Below are positions 1 to 8,685 of a stretch of 64,000 nucleotides of DNA, one piece after another (positions within the stretch are counted from its first letter, which is position 1; each line of letters starts with the position of its first letter). The notes under the pieces are model-generated. The model ran no database searches and was not told the origin of the DNA. It worked only from the letters and a program-made list of their open reading frames with translations. The DNA comes from CADCTQ01 sp963844325 (lineage in GTDB: Bacteria > Bacteroidota > Bacteroidia > Cytophagales > 172606-1), in NCBI GenBank assembly GCA_963844325.1, contig CAWJNV010000002.1, positions 682,001-746,000 on the forward strand, given 5' to 3'. The position numbers and the translations under genes were made by a program.

Positions 1-2
1 AG

Positions 3-3000
3 TTTACCAACCTGGTGCTCACCCGGGGCGCGGCCGAAGTGACCGCGTGGCGTGCGCGCATCCTGGAAGCCGTGGGCACCAACGGCGGCGTGCTCACCGA
101 CCTCATGCCGCACCTCGAACTGCTCACCGGCCCGCAGCCCCGCGTGCCCGCCCTGGAGCCCGGCGAGACGCAGAACCGCTTCCACTACGTCTTCCTCAAT
201 TTCATCAAGGGCATCTGCCGCACGGGGCACCCGCTGGTGCTCTTTTTCGACGACCTGCAATGGGCCGACGCGGCCTCGCTCCACCTGCTCAAAGTCATTC
301 TCACCGACAAAGACCTGGCCGCGTTTCTCTGCATCGGGGCGTACCGCGACAACGAAATGACGGCCAACTCCCCGTTTTCGGCGGTCGTGGAAGACTTGCA
401 GGCGGAAGGGCGGGACCCCGAAAAAATCGTGCTGGCGCCGCTGCCGGGCCCCGAGGCCGCCGCCCTGGTTCACGAAATGCTGGCCTGCCCCGTGCGGGAA
501 GGGGAGGCCCTGACCGGGCTGGTGTACGAAAAGTCGCAGGGCAACCCGTTTTTCATCCACGCCTTCCTCAAGTGCCTGCACGCCGAAGGGGTGCTCCGGT
601 TCGACTTCCCCGCCGCCCGCTGGACCTGGGACGCCGGCAAGGTCAGCCAGCTGCGGTTTACCGAGAACATCGTGGAACTGATGGCCGGCCGCTTCCAGAA
701 GCTGCCCGCCGCCACTCGGGAAGCCCTCCGGCTGGCCGCCTGCCTGGGCTACGGGTTCAATACGCACGTGCTCACCATCGTACTCGAAACCACTCGCAGC
801 GAGGTGACCGAACGGCTCAAGCCCGCCCTGGCCGAAGACCTGATCCTGCCCGACGGCGACAACTACCGCTTCTCGCACGACCGCATCCAGCAGGCTGCCT
901 ATTCGCTCATTCCGGAAGCCGGCAAAAAACGCGAACACCTCCGCATCGGCAACGCCCTGCTGCGCTACCTCGACGACGAGGCCCGCAGCCAGCACATCTT
1001 CGAGATCGTCAACCAGCTCAACGTGGGCATCGGGTCCCTCGACGGCCAGGAAGAGAAAGACCGGCTGGCCGCCCTCAACCTCACGGCCGGCCTCCGGGCC
1101 CGCGACTCAGCGGCCTACAAGCCTTCCTTCGAATACCTGCAAACGGGCATCGGGCTGATCTCCCCCGGCGGCTGGGGCCGCGACTACGCCCTGGCCCTGC
1201 AACTCTACACGGCCGGCGCCGAAAGTGCCTACCTGTGCAGCTACATGGGCCAGATGGAAGCCTGGGTGGAGGTAGTGCTGAGCCGCGCGGCCAGCGACCT
1301 CGACAAAGTGCGGGCCTACGAGATCAAGATCAAGTCGTACACGGCCCGCCACAAGCTGCTCGACGCCGTGCGCACCTCCCTCGAAGTGCTCGGGCTGCTG
1401 GGCGTGCGTTTCCCCAAACGCCCCAACAAAGTGCACGTGCTGTCGGCCCTGCTGGGCATCCGGCTGGCCCTGCGCGGCCGTTCGCCCGAAGACCTCGTGG
1501 ACCTGCCCGCCGCCAAAAATCCCTACGTCGAGGCGGCCATCCGGGTGCTGGCCAGCGTGGGGTCGGCGGTGTACTTTGCCAACCCCGCCCTGTTCCCGCT
1601 GTTCGTGTGCCGCGCCTTCTCCCTCACCGTCAGGCACGGCAACACGGCCTACTCGGGGGTAGTGTGCGCCAGCTACGGCCTCGTGCTCATTGGGGGCGTG
1701 CACAACGTGGAAGGCGGCTACCGGCTGGGCAAGGCGGCCGTGCGGCTGTCCGACAAGTTCGGGGTGAGCCACCTGCGCACCCAGTGCACCATGATCGTCA
1801 ACACGTTCATCATTCCCTGGAAGGAGCCGCTGGCCAACATCCTCGAACCCCTGCGCCGCAACTACTGGTACGGCCTGGAAACGGGCAACATTGAGTTTGC
1901 GGCCTACTCGGCGCAGGTGTACTGCTACAGTGCCTTCTACTGCGGCCACAACCTCCAGACGGTCACCGGCGAGATGGAACGCTTCCTCGACCGCATCAGC
2001 CGGCTGCGGCAGGATAGCTCCCACCACCTGCTCTCCATTCACACGCAGGCAGCCCTCAACCTATGCGAACGGGTGGAAAACCCCGCGGCGCTCACCGGCC
2101 GGGTGCACAACGAGCCGGAAATGATGCGCCTGTACGCAGACACCAAGGCATCGGCCGCGATCTTCGACGTGTACCTCTACAAGACGATGCTGGCCTACCT
2201 GTTTGGCGACTACCGCGAAGCCCGCCGCAACGGCAAGCAGGCCGGCCAACTGGCGCACCGGGCAATGGGCAACATCTACACCCTCATCTACCAATTTTAC
2301 AAGTCGCTTACCGCCCTGGCGCTGGCCTCAGCCGCCGCCGCGCCGCGCCGCAAACTGCTGCTGCGCGAGGCCGCCGCCGGCCTGGCCCAGCTGCGGCGCT
2401 TTGCCCGCCACAACCCCGCGCTGGTGCGGCACAAGCAGGAACTGGTGGAGGCGGAATACTGCCGGGTGACCGGCCGGCACGAAAAGGCGGCCGGGCTGTA
2501 CGACCAGGCCGCCGACCGGGCCCGGGAAAACGGGTTTCTCAACGACGCGGCGCTGGCCTGCGAACTGGCGGCGGGCTACTACGAGGGCCGGGGACGCACG
2601 TTTATCGCGGGGCAGTACCTGCAACGGGCCTACGCGCTCTACGGGCAGTGGGGCGCCTACGCCAAGGTGCGCGACCTGGAAAACAAACACCCCCAACTGC
2701 TGCGGCCGGGGCTCCACGACCGGCTTGACCCCCTGGCGCTGGACGTGCCCGCCGGCGAGGCCCCGGCCGCCGACTTCCCGGCGGGCCGCAACTCGGCCGT
2801 GCTCGACCTGCACAGCATCATGAAGGCCGCCGCCGCCCTCGCGGGCGAAATCCAGCTCGACGGACTGCTCAAAAAGCTGATCGTGATTGCCGTGGAAAAC
2901 GCCGGGGCCGGCCAGGGCTACCTGATTCTGAGGAAGGAGAACGGCTTTTTCATTGAGGCGGCCGGCGCCGTGGACGGTGAAGCGGAGGTTTCCATCGAAT

Positions 3001-4064
3001 CGTTGCCGGTGAAGGGCAGCCCGCACGTGTCGGAGGGCATCGTGCAGTTTGTGTACGTGACGCAGGAAAACCTGGTGATCGACAACGCCGCCGCGCACCC
3101 CAACTTCGCCGCCGACCCGGTGATTACCGCGAAGGGTTCCAAGTCGCTGCTGTGCACGCCCATCGTCCACCAGGGCGAGGTGATCGGCCTGCTCTACTTC
3201 GAAAACAACCTGATCGCCAACGCCTTTACCCACGACCGCATCGAATTGCTGCAACTGCTCTCGGGCCAGATGGCCGTCTCGATCCGCAACGCGCTGAACG
3301 AACAGAAAAAGACGAACGACTTCCGGGAACGGGAAGCCCTGCTCCGCAAGATCAACCAGCAGCAGGGCGTGGTGGCCCGGGCCATCCTGCAAACGCAGGA
3401 AAACGAACGGCGGCGCATCGCCGAAGAACTGCACGACGGGCTGGGCTACATGCTCTCCACGCTGAAGCTCAACCTGACTTCCCTCGACGAAGGGGCCCCC
3501 GACCGTTCCGAAGTGCAGGGCCGCTTCCTGGGCAACTCGCTGCGGCTGCTCGAAGACGCCTTCCGCGAACTTAAAGCCATCTCCAACAACCTGATGCCCG
3601 ACCTGCTGTTCCAGTCGGGGCTGCTGGTGGCCGTGGAGGACCTGTGCCGGAAGGTGCACGACACGGGCAAACTGGGGGTGGCTTTCCGGCACTTCAACGT
3701 GACGCGCAGGCTGCGAAAAGACTTCGAGATCGAGGTGTTCCGCATCGTGCAGGAAATCCTCAACAACACGATCAAGCACGCCGGGGCGCGGCAGCTCGAA
3801 ATCCAGTTCCTGGCCGAACCCGATACGGACACGCTGGTAATTACCACCGAGGACGATGGCCGGGGGTTTGACTACGAAAAAAAGATCAAGTCCAAAAACA
3901 AGGGCCAGGGGCTCGTCAACATCACCAACCGGGTCAACTTCCTGCGGGGCCACCTGCACGTGGAGTCCCGGGAGGGCCTGGGCACCACGTACATCATCAA
4001 CTTGCCGCTTGCCGCCAAACCCGTTAACGCACCCGAATATGATAAAACTATTGATTGCGGATGA
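3..4064 (+). CDS. AAA ATPase / TPR / GAF / histidine kinase, N-terminus cut by window edge
   Basis: The reading frame is open to the left edge, so the N-terminus lies outside. The first in-frame start codon seen is a GTG at 15, unlikely to be the true start. Residue numbers count from it. Residues 73-84 give a Walker B-like strand (LVLFFDDLQWAD) of an AAA/STAND ATPase; the Walker A would lie upstream. A long helical TPR-like middle follows to about 900. A GAF domain lies at about 930-1095. A HisKA_3 helix carries the motif RIAEELHDGLGY with phospho-acceptor His1140, followed by an HATPase_c domain (N-box near 1247, DDGRGF near 1280). Family members with this order often begin with a Ser/Thr kinase domain (established knowledge), which cannot be checked here. 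It is probably a cytoplasmic sensor that phosphorylates the regulator at 4039, whose start overlaps its end by 26 bp. Confidence 0.9.
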   Translation, partial: FTNLVLTRGAAEVTAWRARILEAVGTNGGVLTDLMPHLELLTGPQPRVPALEPGETQNRFHYVFLNFIKGICRTGHPLVLFFDDLQWADAASLHLLKVILTDKDLAAFLCIGAYRDNEMTANSPFSAVVEDLQAEGRDPEKIVLAPLPGPEAAALVHEMLACPVREGEALTGLVYEKSQGNPFFIHAFLKCLHAEGVLRFDFPAARWTWDAGKVSQLRFTENIVELMAGRFQKLPAATREALRLAACLGYGFNTHVLTIVLETTRSEVTERLKPALAEDLILPDGDNYRFSHDRIQQAAYSLIPEAGKKREHLRIGNALLRYLDDEARSQHIFEIVNQLNVGIGSLDGQEEKDRLAALNLTAGLRARDSAAYKPSFEYLQTGIGLISPGGWGRDYALALQLYTAGAESAYLCSYMGQMEAWVEVVLSRAASDLDKVRAYEIKIKSYTARHKLLDAVRTSLEVLGLLGVRFPKRPNKVHVLSALLGIRLALRGRSPEDLVDLPAAKNPYVEAAIRVLASVGSAVYFANPALFPLFVCRAFSLTVRHGNTAYSGVVCASYGLVLIGGVHNVEGGYRLGKAAVRLSDKFGVSHLRTQCTMIVNTFIIPWKEPLANILEPLRRNYWYGLETGNIEFAAYSAQVYCYSAFYCGHNLQTVTGEMERFLDRISRLRQDSSHHLLSIHTQAALNLCERVENPAALTGRVHNEPEMMRLYADTKASAAIFDVYLYKTMLAYLFGDYREARRNGKQAGQLAHRAMGNIYTLIYQFYKSLTALALASAAAAPRRKLLLREAAAGLAQLRRFARHNPALVRHKQELVEAEYCRVTGRHEKAAGLYDQAADRARENGFLNDAALACELAAGYYEGRGRTFIAGQYLQRAYALYGQWGAYAKVRDLENKHPQLLRPGLHDRLDPLALDVPAGEAPAADFPAGRNSAVLDLHSIMKAAAALAGEIQLDGLLKKLIVIAVENAGAGQGYLILRKENGFFIEAAGAVDGEAEVSIESLPVKGSPHVSEGIVQFVYVTQENLVIDNAAAHPNFAADPVITAKGSKSLLCTPIVHQGEVIGLLYFENNLIANAFTHDRIELLQLLSGQMAVSIRNALNEQKKTNDFREREALLRKINQQQGVVARAILQTQENERRRIAEELHDGLGYMLSTLKLNLTSLDEGAPDRSEVQGRFLGNSLRLLEDAFRELKAISNNLMPDLLFQSGLLVAVEDLCRKVHDTGKLGVAFRHFNVTRRLRKDFEIEVFRIVQEILNNTIKHAGARQLEIQFLAEPDTDTLVITTEDDGRGFDYEKKIKSKNKGQGLVNITNRVNFLRGHLHVESREGLGTTYIINLPLAAKPVNAPEYDKTIDCG

Positions 4065-4689
4065 CCACCAGCTTTTCATCGACGGCTTGCGGATGCTGCT
4101 CGAAAGTGAACCCCACATCCAGGTGGTAGGCCAGGCCCTCAACGGCGAGGAGGTGCTGGAGGTGCTCGGCGCGCAGGAGGCCGACATCGTGCTGCTCGAC
4201 ATCAACATGCCCGACACCGACCCGGTGAACCTGGTCAAGACGATCCGCGCCAAGCACCGCCGCACCCGGATCGTGATCCTGACCATGTACCACGGCACCC
4301 GCTACTACTCGAAGCTGATCCGGCACGGCATCAACGGCTACCTCTACAAGAGCGAAGGCAAGGCAGTGTTCCTGGAGGCCATTGAAAAGGCCATGCGGGG
4401 CGAAACCTACATCAGCAAGGAACTGCTCACCGACGTGGCGGCCCCCAAAGGCACCGCTTCGCCGGCCTTCGACCTGCACCTGGCGGCCCCCGAAAACGTG
4501 CTGACCAAACGCGAAATTGAAATCCTCAAGCTGGTGGCCCAGGAGTACTCCAACCAGGAGATCGGCGAAAAGCTGTTCATCTCCACCAGCACCGTAGACA
4601 CCCACCGCAAACACATCCTCCTCAAACTCGGCGTCCGCAACACGGTCGGCCTGGTCAAGTACTGTTTGCAGAATAACCTGCTGGGGTAA
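4039..4689 (+). CDS. LuxR/NarL-type response regulator
   Basis: 216-residue protein with an N-terminal receiver domain: acidic pair Asp8-Asp9, phospho-acceptor Asp54 in LLDINMPD, and Lys104 in YLYKSEGK. A C-terminal LuxR-type helix-turn-helix follows (LTKREIEILKLVAQEYSNQE, then STVDTHRKHI). The ATG at 4039 is chosen because the receiver fold begins right there; the same frame stays open further upstream only inside the kinase gene. The 26-bp overlap with the upstream histidine kinase suggests translational coupling and a cognate pair. Target genes are unknown. It resembles the orphan regulator at 11926 (both begin with an ADDHQLFIDGL-like stretch), so cross-talk or a recent common origin is possible. 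Confidence 0.93.
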   Translation: MIKLLIADDHQLFIDGLRMLLESEPHIQVVGQALNGEEVLEVLGAQEADIVLLDINMPDTDPVNLVKTIRAKHRRTRIVILTMYHGTRYYSKLIRHGINGYLYKSEGKAVFLEAIEKAMRGETYISKELLTDVAAPKGTASPAFDLHLAAPENVLTKREIEILKLVAQEYSNQEIGEKLFISTSTVDTHRKHILLKLGVRNTVGLVKYCLQNNLLG

Positions 4690-4798
4690 TTACAAATTAC
4701 GAATGACTAATTACGAATGGCGGTTACGGACTCTGGTGGGGATGAAGTACTAATTAAAGTGTTTGCTACATCTTCAACCTATTCGAAAACGTCCCCTT

Positions 4799-4919
4799 CC
4801 GCTGTCATCCTGAAAGGACCTTCGCAGTGAAAAGCGATGCCTGACTTACACTGCGAACCTTCGTTGTGAAAAGGCAACCTTCGCTTGTTACTACGAAGGT
4901 CCTTTCAGGATGACAGCGG
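4799..4919. repeat. Intergenic inverted repeat, 26-bp arms
   Basis: Arms at 4799-4824 and 4894-4919 are exact reverse complements (core GTCATCCTGAAAGGACCTTC), separated by about 70 bp that contain further CTTCG-type words. It occupies the 314-bp gap 4690-5003 between the response regulator and the convergent exporter gene. I see no coding potential there. It could act as a bidirectional transcription-end hairpin, although no T-tract follows either arm. Confidence 0.85.
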
Positions 4920-5003
4920 GAGGAAAAGAGTCGGTGAAGTGCATTGCAGTTTGGTCAACGATGCACTACTGACTACTCCCCAATATCTCATTTCCCCTCT
5001 TTC

Positions 5004-6287
5004 CTACCCGAACAGGGCGTATGCCACGGCCAGCGTGACGAGGATGTTGAAGGCCTGGGCAATGAGGAAGGCGTAGAAGGGTTTGCGGCTATTTTTGGTG
5101 AAGAGTTCGCCAAAGTTGGTCTCCAGGCCGATGCTGGTGAAAGCCAAAGCGAACCAAAGCCCTTGCAGGTTTTTGAGGCCGTCCTTGACGGGGGCCGTCT
5201 GCCCGGCCGAGAGCAGAAACGAAAACAGCAGCGAGGCCCCGATGAAGCCCAGCACGAACTTGGGGAAGCGTTCCCAGATCACCGAAAGCGTCGGCTTGGC
5301 TTGCCCCTGCCGGCCGGCCGGGTGGTTGGAGTAGGTCCAGTAGACCGAGATGGCAAAAGCGGCCAGGCCCAGCAGCACGTTCTGGGAGAACTTGACGATG
5401 GTGCTGATCTTGAGGGCCGTTTCCCCCACCAAAGTGCCCGCAGCCACTACCGCCCCGGTCGTGTCGATGGAGCCGCCCAGCCAGGCACCGGTTACTTCCT
5501 GCGAAAGACCCAGGTACTGAGCCAGGTAGGGCATGAGAATCATCATGGGAATGGCCGTGATCAGCACCATCGAGACCACGTAGGAAAGCTTTTTGGCGTC
5601 GCCCTGGATGGCCCCCGAAGTAGCAATGGCCGCCGACACGCCGCAGATGGAGACGGCACTCGAAATCATCATGGTCAGTTCCTGGTCCACCTTTAGTTTC
5701 TTGCAGAGCCAGAAGGCGAAGTACCACACCGAGAGCACCACCACCAGGGCCTGCACCAGTCCCAGCGAACCGGCCTTGAGGATATCCGAGAAGATTACCC
5801 CCGTACCCAGCAGCACCAGCCCGATCTTGACGAAGAGTTCGGTGGCCAGGGCCTCCCTGAGCCAGGCGGGCAGTTTGAAGAGGTTGCCCACCAGCAGGCC
5901 CAGCGAAAGGCTGAAGATGACGGCTTCCAGGTTGAGGGCCTTGATGCTTTTGTTGCCGGCCAGCACCAGGGCCACTGCGGTCAGCAGGTACACCAGGGGG
6001 AAGCCCAGCAGGAACGACTTTACCGGTTTGCCCGTCAGCCAGGCCCCCAGCAGGGCTACCCCGTACACCAACCCGAATTGCAGCCCGATCAGGCCCAGGT
6101 TGGCCGGGGCCAGTACTTTGCCCGTCAGCTCAGCGGCGTTGCTCCAGCCAAAGGACGGTACGGCCAGCAGCACGCCTTCCAGGGAGAGCATGATGATGAG
6201 GAAGCCCAGGGCCACCACGGCCCAGTCTTCCGACACGACTGACTTTTTTTTCGGGGACGATACGGTAGTGGGGGCAGGGGTAGGCAT
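5004..6287 (-). CDS. YeiH-family (PSE) putative sulfate exporter-type membrane protein
   Basis: 427 residues with a short polar N-terminus and about ten to twelve hydrophobic segments. The sequence resembles the YeiH/UPF0324 'putative sulfate exporter' family, including the helix-pair region with SAVSICGVSAAIATSGAIQ and the later WLGGSIDTTGAVVAAG stretch. The family lies in the inner membrane. Its substrate is poorly established despite the name, so the transport role is an inference. The ATG at 6287 is the only plausible start ahead of the first membrane segment. It is monocistronic: a convergent gene ends at 4689, and the next minus-strand gene upstream is separated by an inverted repeat. 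Confidence 0.85.
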   Translation of the reverse strand: MPTPAPTTVSSPKKKSVVSEDWAVVALGFLIIMLSLEGVLLAVPSFGWSNAAELTGKVLAPANLGLIGLQFGLVYGVALLGAWLTGKPVKSFLLGFPLVYLLTAVALVLAGNKSIKALNLEAVIFSLSLGLLVGNLFKLPAWLREALATELFVKIGLVLLGTGVIFSDILKAGSLGLVQALVVVLSVWYFAFWLCKKLKVDQELTMMISSAVSICGVSAAIATSGAIQGDAKKLSYVVSMVLITAIPMMILMPYLAQYLGLSQEVTGAWLGGSIDTTGAVVAAGTLVGETALKISTIVKFSQNVLLGLAAFAISVYWTYSNHPAGRQGQAKPTLSVIWERFPKFVLGFIGASLLFSFLLSAGQTAPVKDGLKNLQGLWFALAFTSIGLETNFGELFTKNSRKPFYAFLIAQAFNILVTLAVAYALFG

Positions 6288-6337
6288 GGGAAGGCAAATG
6301 TGGGGTGGACAAGCGCAAAATAAGCACTAATGGCTAA

Positions 6338-6445
6338 TTGTATTGACAAGGAAGATTATGGCTGAATGGTTATATGGTTGAATGGCTGTATGGCTATCCG
6401 ATCAACCATTCAGCCATTCAACTACAACCTCATTTGTCAATACAA
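6338..6445. repeat. Intergenic inverted repeat, TGAATGGCTGTATGG family (copy 1)
   Basis: Outer arms TTGTATTGACAA (6338-6349) and TTGTCAATACAA (6434-6445) are exact complements. Between them lie quasi-tandem words (GGCTGAATGG, GGTTGAATGG, GGCTGTATGG) on the left and their complements (CAACCATTCAGCCATTCAAC) on the right. The same word family recurs at 43656 and 60205. It sits upstream of the YeiH-like gene and downstream of the DUF6265 gene. Confidence 0.85.
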
Positions 6446-6500
6446 CTACTGACTAATGACCCATTACGGATGACTTGGCGGGCAGTTTGTGGGAGAGGGC

Positions 6501-6995
6501 TTATTTCACCCGTTTGAAATCAAACAGATCCTTGAACACCCACTTGCCTTCCTGTTCGCGGCCGAGGGCAATCACCAGCCGGTCGTCGCCCCGCTTTTCG
6601 TACAGCACGCGCAGCGGTTCGCCCTGCTTGACGAAGACCGCCCGGCCGGTACCCGCTTCGAGGAACGTGTAGCGGTCCGACTTGTCCTTTTCTTCCACGC
6701 CCACCAGGCCCGGCTTGAAGTGTTTGACCAGGGCCACCAGTTCCGGGCCCGTTTGTTCGAAGGCAAAAAGTTCGTAGAGGGTTGCCTTGCCGTCCTTCAT
6801 CATGCGGATGAAGCCGGCAATGTTGTCGGTGGCCGGCGCCGCCCAGTAGGCTTCCACGGTGCCGTTGGCGGTGGTCGCCAGCCAGTGCCCCTCAATGAAA
6901 GCCATGTCGGAGAGGGAGCCGGGACGGGCGGCGGTTTGGGCGGAAATGGCCAGGGGCAGGGCCAACAGCAGGGCAAGCAGCAGAATTCGTTTCAT
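6501..6995 (-). CDS. DUF6265-like secreted protein
   Basis: 164 residues from the ATG at 6995, chosen because it opens a clean signal peptide (MKRILLLALLLALPLAISAQ, cleavage near 20). A longer frame upstream gives only a charged, non-signal extension. The mature part matches the pattern of the DUF6265 family: a FIEGHW motif, then GTVEAYW, GFIRMMKDGK and an ELFAFEQ strand, fitting a small beta-barrel like domain. Function is unknown for the family. It is likely periplasmic or outer-membrane exposed. It is isolated between repeat elements. Confidence 0.75.
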   Translation of the reverse strand: MKRILLLALLLALPLAISAQTAARPGSLSDMAFIEGHWLATTANGTVEAYWAAPATDNIAGFIRMMKDGKATLYELFAFEQTGPELVALVKHFKPGLVGVEEKDKSDRYTFLEAGTGRAVFVKQGEPLRVLYEKRGDDRLVIALGREQEGKWVFKDLFDFKRVK

Positions 6996-7118
6996 GGGAG
7001 GAAGTGGTTGACGTTTGGGTTTCGTGCGCGAACACCGGAACGCCGCCAAGGTAACGCTCTTCCCGCTACGCCGCAAGCCCGTGAGGACGGACTAAAACAC
7101 CCGGGCGGCTGTAAGCGT

Positions 7119-7254
7119 TAATAGGACACTGGGAATAGTACACTGATCCGTTATGATGATTATGATCGAAACTGCTTGGAAAAGGATTCCAAAAAAAGAT
7201 CATAAAAAATCATAATCATCATAACGGATCAGTGTCCCATTACCGTGTACCATT
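7119..7254. repeat. Intergenic inverted repeat, GATCCGTTATGATGATTATG family (copy 1)
   Basis: Exact 27-bp arms at 7140-7166 and 7209-7235 (core GATCCGTTATGATGATTATG and its complement), with weaker complementarity extending outward to about 7119 and 7254. The loop holds AT-rich words. It ends about 12 bp before the ATG of the sugar dehydrogenase at 7267, so in mRNA the 3' arm would flank that start. Related copies are at 14737 and 44263. The wider gap 6996-7266 holds nothing else recognisable. Confidence 0.9.
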
Positions 7255-7266
7255 CACCCTCTACCC

Positions 7267-8427
7267 ATGAACCCGTTCCTCCGATCCATCCGCATCCTGT
7301 TGCTGGCCGGCGCCGTGCTGGCCGGGTGCCGCGACAAAGAAACGCCCCCATCGCCCACGTACGACGGGGCCAGGCCGGGCGCAGTGGTGCAGTCCGAAAA
7401 GCAGAAGTTTCGCGTCGATACGGCGGCCCGGGGGCTGACCAGCCCGTGGGGCATGGCCTTCCTGCCCGATGGCCGCATCCTGGTTACCGAGAAAGCGGGC
7501 CAGTTGAGGGTGGTGCAGGGCGGCCAGTTGCAGCCCGGGAGCATCGGGGGCGTGCCCGCCGTGTACACCAACGGGCAGGGCGGCCTGCTCGACATTCAAC
7601 TGCACCCCGACTACGCGCGCAACGGCTGGATTTATTTTACCTACGCCGCACCGGGACCCGGCGGGGGCGGTACCACCCTGGTCCGCGCCAGGTTGCAGGG
7701 CGATGCGCTGGCTGACGTGCAAACGCTTTTCCAGGCCCAGCCCTTCCTCAATTCCGGCGTGCACTTCGGTTCCCGCATTGCTTTCGACGGGCAGGGGCAC
7801 GTATTCGTGAGCACCGGCGACCGGGGCACGCCGCCGCAGGCGCAGCAACTGGGCAACCACTGGGGCAAGATCATGCGCCTCCGCGACGACGGGCAGGTTC
7901 CGGCCGACAATCCGTTCGTGGGCGTGGCCGGCGCCCGGCCCGAAATCTGGTCGTACGGGCACCGCAACGTGCAGGGAATGTACTACGACGGCCGGGCCCG
8001 GCGCCTGTGGGCCCACGAACACGGCCCCCGGGGCGGCGACGAACTCAATGCCGTGGAGGGGGGCAAAAACTACGGCTGGCCGCTCATTACCTACGGCATA
8101 AACTACGACGGTACCCCCGTGTCGGGCGCCACGCAGGGGGCGGGACTGGAGCAGCCGGTACGCTACTGGGTACCTTCCATCGCCCCGAGCGGCCTGGCCC
8201 TGGTGAGCAGCCCGCAGTACCCCAACTGGGCGGGCAACCTGCTGGTGGGCGCCCTGGTCGGCACGCACCTGGCCCGGGTAGAACTTACCGACGGCCCGTA
8301 CGCCCGGGAGGAAAAAATGCTGGACAAGATTGGCCGCGTGCGGGCCGTGGCCCAGGGCCCCGACGGCTACGTGTACCTGCTTACCGAAGCGCCCGGCCTG
8401 CTGCTCAAGCTCACACCGGCACCTTGA
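7267..8427 (+). CDS. PQQ-dependent sugar dehydrogenase-like lipoprotein (GSDH domain)
   Basis: 386 residues. The N-terminus has a lipoprotein signal with lipobox LAGC (Cys21). The rest fits the glucose/sorbosone dehydrogenase six-bladed propeller: GLTSPWGMAFLPDGRILVTE near the start of the domain, GGLLDIQLHPDY, a catalytic-type His in NSGVHFGSRIAF, STGDRG, and SYGHRNVQG. Known members oxidise aldose sugars in the periplasm with PQQ as cofactor (Asd/YliI type). The exact sugar is not predictable. No pqq biosynthesis genes are present in the window, so cofactor supply is unknown. It is preceded by a repeat element and stands alone. Confidence 0.88.
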   Translation: MNPFLRSIRILLLAGAVLAGCRDKETPPSPTYDGARPGAVVQSEKQKFRVDTAARGLTSPWGMAFLPDGRILVTEKAGQLRVVQGGQLQPGSIGGVPAVYTNGQGGLLDIQLHPDYARNGWIYFTYAAPGPGGGGTTLVRARLQGDALADVQTLFQAQPFLNSGVHFGSRIAFDGQGHVFVSTGDRGTPPQAQQLGNHWGKIMRLRDDGQVPADNPFVGVAGARPEIWSYGHRNVQGMYYDGRARRLWAHEHGPRGGDELNAVEGGKNYGWPLITYGINYDGTPVSGATQGAGLEQPVRYWVPSIAPSGLALVSSPQYPNWAGNLLVGALVGTHLARVELTDGPYAREEKMLDKIGRVRAVAQGPDGYVYLLTEAPGLLLKLTPAP

Positions 8428-8458
8428 TTGAATGATTGCATGACTGAACGGGGGAGGC

Positions 8459-8536
8459 GTTGTTGAACTCCGTGCCGAACAGCCGCTTGAAGCCAAAATC
8501 AGTGAATGGGTTAATGTATTTTTCTTTGCCAATCAT
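8459..8536 (-). pseudogene. Remnant of PD-(D/E)XK nuclease family transposase N-terminus
   Basis: On the minus strand a short stretch from the ATG at 8536 reads MIGKEKYINPFTDFGFKRLF, then GTEFN. This matches the highly conserved opening of the Rpn/PDDEXK_2 recombination-promoting nuclease family common in Bacteroidota, which normally runs 280-310 residues. Similarity ends after about 26 residues and the frame stops near 8411, so only the extreme N-terminus survives. The rest of the gap 8428-8685 shows no other gene. The call rests on one motif and is a decayed fragment at best. Confidence 0.6.
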
Positions 8537-8685
8537 CCGGTAAAAATAGCCGTTTGGAAGCGGATTTCCCGGCACCGGCGGGCTCCGGCGGCAAGGGAAC
8601 TTACCATCGCCCCGCCGGGCGTATATACGCATTACGCATCCACTGACGCCTGCCCCGGAATAAGTCCCATTTCCCCTGTTTCTCC

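Noticed and set aside
4039..4064. Frameshift joining the kinase and the regulator into one gene
   Set aside because: Each has complete domain ends and starts; a 26-bp overlap with separate start and stop is a normal coupled arrangement.
2328..4298. 656-codon open frame on the minus strand
   Set aside because: Antisense to the histidine kinase and regulator genes, with no recognisable domain; composition shadow.
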